Assembly: GCA_903957465.1 (NCBI GenBank)
Contig: CAJBPJ010000191.1
Coordinates: forward strand, 1-8,607
Length of the DNA stretch: 8,607 bases
Source of the DNA: an uncultured Opitutia bacterium
Lineage (GTDB): Bacteria; Verrucomicrobiota; Verrucomicrobiia; Opitutales; UBA953
Direction: 5' to 3'
This document shows positions 6,844 to 8,607 of this stretch, piece by piece. The notes beneath the pieces were generated by a model. That model saw nothing but the letters and a program-made list of their open reading frames with translations, did no database searches and was not told the DNA's origin. Within the stretch, counting starts at the first letter, position 1, and every line of letters starts with the position of its first letter. Position numbers and translations under genes: made by a program.

Positions 6844-7553
6844 TGTCAGCTCCTGGCGCGCCGAAATCCGGCGGGGCCTTGTTACTGATTGCGACGCCGC
6901 TTGGTAACCTTGGCGACCTATCGCCGCGTGCCCGCGAGGCCCTTTCCACGGCTAACGTTGTTGCCTGTGAGGATACGCGTACCACCGGCAAGCTATTCAA
7001 GCTCGTTGGCATCGAGGCACGTCTCATTGCTTACCATGACCACAATGAATTGGAAATGGGTGAAGTTCTCGCAGACCGGGTTGCGGCGGGCGAACGCGTT
7101 GCGGTGGTCACCGACGCAGGCACACCCGGAATTAGCGACCCAGGCTTTCGTGTCGCACGTGCATGCGCGCGTCGCGGACTCACGGTAACACCGATCCCTG
7201 GCCCCTGTGCGGCGATTGCGGTGCTCTCCGCCTCCGGATTACCAACCAACGCCTTCCGATTCGTAGGCTTCCTTGCACCCAAAAGCGCTGCCCGGAAACG
7301 ATTCCTAGAGACAATTCTAACAGCAGATGAAACGGTTGTGCTCCATGAGTCTTGCCATCGGATTGATGCTTTTCTTGGCGAAATGTTGGAAGTACTTGGA
7401 CCCACACGCGTCGTCTGCGTGGGGCGCGAAGTAACCAAGCTTCATGAATCCATTAAGACTGCTGCGCTCTCGGGACTCGTCCCCGCGTTGCGCGCAGGCA
7501 GTTTGAAAGGCGAGTTCACAGTGGCGATAGCTCCCGCTGGCTTCGAACTCTAA
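6843..7553 (+). CDS. rsmI: 16S rRNA (cytidine1402-2'-O)-methyltransferase, short form
   Basis: SAM-dependent enzyme that 2'-O-methylates C1402 in the decoding centre of 16S rRNA, acting on the 30S subunit. The tetrapyrrole-methylase fold is clear in order: LLIATPLGNLGDLS (14-27), CEDTRTTGKL (42-51), VVTDAGTPGISDPGF (88-102, the SAM-binding GTPG loop), IPGPCAAIAVLSASGLP (118-134), FVGFLAPKSAARKR (140-153), HESCHR (168-173) and GREVTKLHE (194-202). It has 236 residues against 286 in E. coli. It stops just after the GEFTVAIA strand and so lacks the family's C-terminal helix-turn-helix segment of about 50 residues. I start at the ATG at 6843, which overlaps the lipoprotein TAA by one base (TAATG), a classic coupling arrangement. 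The 16 open codons upstream encode the lipoprotein in another frame. Confidence 0.95.
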   Translation: MSAPGAPKSGGALLLIATPLGNLGDLSPRAREALSTANVVACEDTRTTGKLFKLVGIEARLIAYHDHNELEMGEVLADRVAAGERVAVVTDAGTPGISDPGFRVARACARRGLTVTPIPGPCAAIAVLSASGLPTNAFRFVGFLAPKSAARKRFLETILTADETVVLHESCHRIDAFLGEMLEVLGPTRVVCVGREVTKLHESIKTAALSGLVPALRAGSLKGEFTVAIAPAGFEL

Positions 7554-7604
7554 TCGGCATAAGCCGTTGACCCCGCAGTCTGACTGCATAACCCTGCTCG
7601 TGGC
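7554..7604 (+). promoter_or_regulatory. 51-bp gap after rsmI with two small inverted repeats
   Basis: This is the largest gap in the right-hand gene run. CGGC-ATAA-GCCG (7555-7566) directly follows the rsmI stop, and GCAGTC-T-GACTGC (7575-7587) follows 8 bp later. No T-tract follows either, so neither is a standard terminator. TTGACC (7567-7572) is a good -35 match, but the best -10-like hexamer, CATAAC (7587-7592), is only 14 bp away, which is too close for a confident promoter. No Shine-Dalgarno sequence precedes the ATG at 7605. Confidence 0.35.
7575..7587. repeat. Perfect 13-bp palindrome, operator-like
   Basis: GCAGTC and GACTGC are exact reverse complements around a single T. The one-base centre would not form a stable RNA hairpin loop without opening pairs, so a dyad binding site for a dimeric regulator is more likely than a terminator. 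It lies just downstream of a TTGACC -35-like box and 17 bp before the next ATG, a position where a bound repressor could block transcription. Chance occurrence is possible. Confidence 0.4.
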
Positions 7605-8213
7605 ATGGCAGGCTTTGACGACAATCTGGTTCGAGAGTATTTCGAATTGAACGGATTTTTTGTCCGGCAGTCTCGCAAGTACGCTGTGCAATCGCGCCGC
7701 AAGCGTGCCGATGAAGAATCAGACCTCCTCGTCATTCACCCGTCGCCTAACAGAGAGATAAAGCCTGCTTTTCAACTGTTCGCAGCCGACCTCGCCGGCA
7801 TCTCCCGAGCGGTCGTCGCCATCAAGGGCTGGCACACAGTCAAAGCAGTAACCCCTGCAATGATTCGTAAAGGCGATCTCTTAGAATTTGTGCGCAAAGA
7901 AGCTGTTGAATCTGCTCAAGAAGCTTTTGCGAATTTAGCAGAAAATGCAGGTCCGGACTTAGCCAAGATCCTTGTGCTCCCAGGTATTCCTACCCAAGAA
8001 GCCCAACGCAATGAAAGTATCGCCCTCCTGCGCGAGCATGGCGTGGACCACGTTTTAACTTTCAGAACAATTCTCGAAAGCATGATTCAGCGAGTTGAGT
8101 CGAATCAAAGTTACGCTAAATCGGACAACCTTCAGTTGCTTCGTCTACTACGGGTCTATGACATGGTGAAGTCTTCGCAGCTCGAACTCTTCCCAAATCC
8201 TCCGACACGATGA
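7605..8213 (+). CDS. Uncharacterised 202-residue protein with C-terminal clamp-binding-like motif
   Basis: I cannot assign a function. The protein has no signal or membrane segment, so it is likely cytoplasmic. The N-terminal half reads helix (DDNLVREYFELNG), strand, basic loop (RQSRKYAVQSRRKR, 21-34), EESDLLVIHP (37-46) and AVVAIKGWHT (69-78). The order helix, D-hydrophobic strand, strand ending in x-x-K recalls the PD-(D/E)XK nuclease core, with D40 and K74. However, the acidic residue expected at position 72 is alanine, so the site would be degenerate or different. Residues 120-125 (AKILVL) and 146-160 (GVDHVLTFRTILESM) suggest further alpha/beta structure. The C-terminus has a helical stretch (DNLQLLRLLRVYDMVKS) and then QLELF (192-196), close to the QL[S/D]LF sliding-clamp motif. 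The ATG at 7605 starts the conserved-looking part. Its stop overlaps the pdxA ATG as ATGA. Confidence 0.85.
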   Translation: MAGFDDNLVREYFELNGFFVRQSRKYAVQSRRKRADEESDLLVIHPSPNREIKPAFQLFAADLAGISRAVVAIKGWHTVKAVTPAMIRKGDLLEFVRKEAVESAQEAFANLAENAGPDLAKILVLPGIPTQEAQRNESIALLREHGVDHVLTFRTILESMIQRVESNQSYAKSDNLQLLRLLRVYDMVKSSQLELFPNPPTR

Positions 8214-8607
8214 ATCGACGTCCGATTGCCATAACCTGCGGGGACCCAGCAGGCGTAGGACCAGAACTCGTCGAGTCATGGCTGAAACATAATCAGGATA
8301 AAAAGTCTCAAGTTATCCCGATTGGTCCTACCCTTTGGATAAAGCGACTCGGTGTTTCGGGAATTTCTATAGGCCCGAACGACTATGAAGCACAACTAGG
8401 CAAGCCTAACGAAGATGGGCATCGCGTGGCACTCGCCGCCATGGAGCGCGCGGCAGAAGGCTGTAACAAGGGAGAGTTCTCCGCCGTCGTCAGCGGGCCA
8501 GTCAACAAACACGGCCTCGCCTCTATAGGCTTTAGTCACCCCGGACAGACTGAGTTTTTTGCAAAAAAATGGGGCGGGGAACCCGTGATGGCGTTTGCCG
8601 GCGGCAA
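8210..8607 (+). CDS. pdxA: 4-hydroxythreonine-4-phosphate dehydrogenase, N-terminal part
   Basis: PdxA oxidises 4-phosphohydroxy-L-threonine with NAD(P) in the DXP-dependent route to pyridoxal phosphate; its product is condensed by PdxJ. I translated 132 residues before the right edge, against about 330 for the full protein. IAITCGDPAGVGPELV (6-21) is the family start, and VVSGPVNKHGLASIGF (93-108) matches the central substrate-binding region. The next motif reads HPGQTEFF (110-117) where E. coli PdxA has GHTEFF, so a histidine is replaced by glutamine at residue 113. The segment between the two conserved blocks is about 20 residues shorter than in E. coli. Metal-ligand histidines lie beyond the edge, so an intact active site cannot be confirmed. 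A PdxA-like paralogue acting on sugar acids is a possible alternative. The ATG overlaps the preceding stop by 4 bp. Confidence 0.92.
   Translation, partial: MNRRPIAITCGDPAGVGPELVESWLKHNQDKKSQVIPIGPTLWIKRLGVSGISIGPNDYEAQLGKPNEDGHRVALAAMERAAEGCNKGEFSAVVSGPVNKHGLASIGFSHPGQTEFFAKKWGGEPVMAFAGG

Noticed and set aside
7317..7691. Open frame of 124 codons on the minus strand across the rsmI end
   Set aside because: It is antisense to conserved RsmI motifs and has no recognisable features of its own.

Overview
The window is compact bacterial chromosome with about 50-55% G+C by eye, nearly all of it coding. The gene types suggest a member of the Verrucomicrobiota (Opitutae-like). Pointers are a SIS-type glucose-6-phosphate isomerase of the kind shared with cyanobacteria, an envelope coiled-coil protein followed by a tiny lipoprotein, an exported NHL propeller, and a general lack of Shine-Dalgarno sequences. 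This placement is inferred from recalled family resemblance, not from a search. No rRNA, tRNA, CRISPR array, insertion sequence or phage gene is visible.

Left block, minus strand (1-1294): scpB (chromosome segregation) overlaps pheA (chorismate mutase-prephenate dehydratase) by ATGA. pheA runs off the left edge. A short divergent gap holding a perfect GC-rich inverted repeat separates scpB from ilvD. Plus strand (1347-3032): ilvD, a [2Fe-2S]-type dihydroxyacid dehydratase. Minus strand (3035-4099): a Tat-exported six-bladed propeller protein. It converges on ilvD with only 2 bp between the stop codons and diverges from pgi across 81 bp.

Right block, plus strand (4181-8607): pgi, a membrane-anchored coiled-coil protein, a 56-residue lipoprotein, rsmI (16S rRNA C1402 2'-O-methyltransferase), an uncharacterised 202-residue protein, and pdxA (cut by the right edge). 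Spacings are 16, 4, -1, 51 and -4 bp, so this is probably one transcript or two. It mixes glycolysis, envelope, ribosome modification and vitamin B6 synthesis.

Most genes are housekeeping. The best lead to something undescribed is the 202-residue protein at 7605-8213. It has a nuclease-fold-like N-terminal half and ends in QLELF, a close match to the bacterial sliding-clamp (DnaN) binding pentapeptide. It is translationally coupled to pdxA. Secondary leads are the coiled-coil/lipoprotein pair, a winged-helix-like tail on Pgi, a shortened RsmI, a propeller with a recurring histidine at the blade entry strands, and the absence of Shine-Dalgarno sequences.
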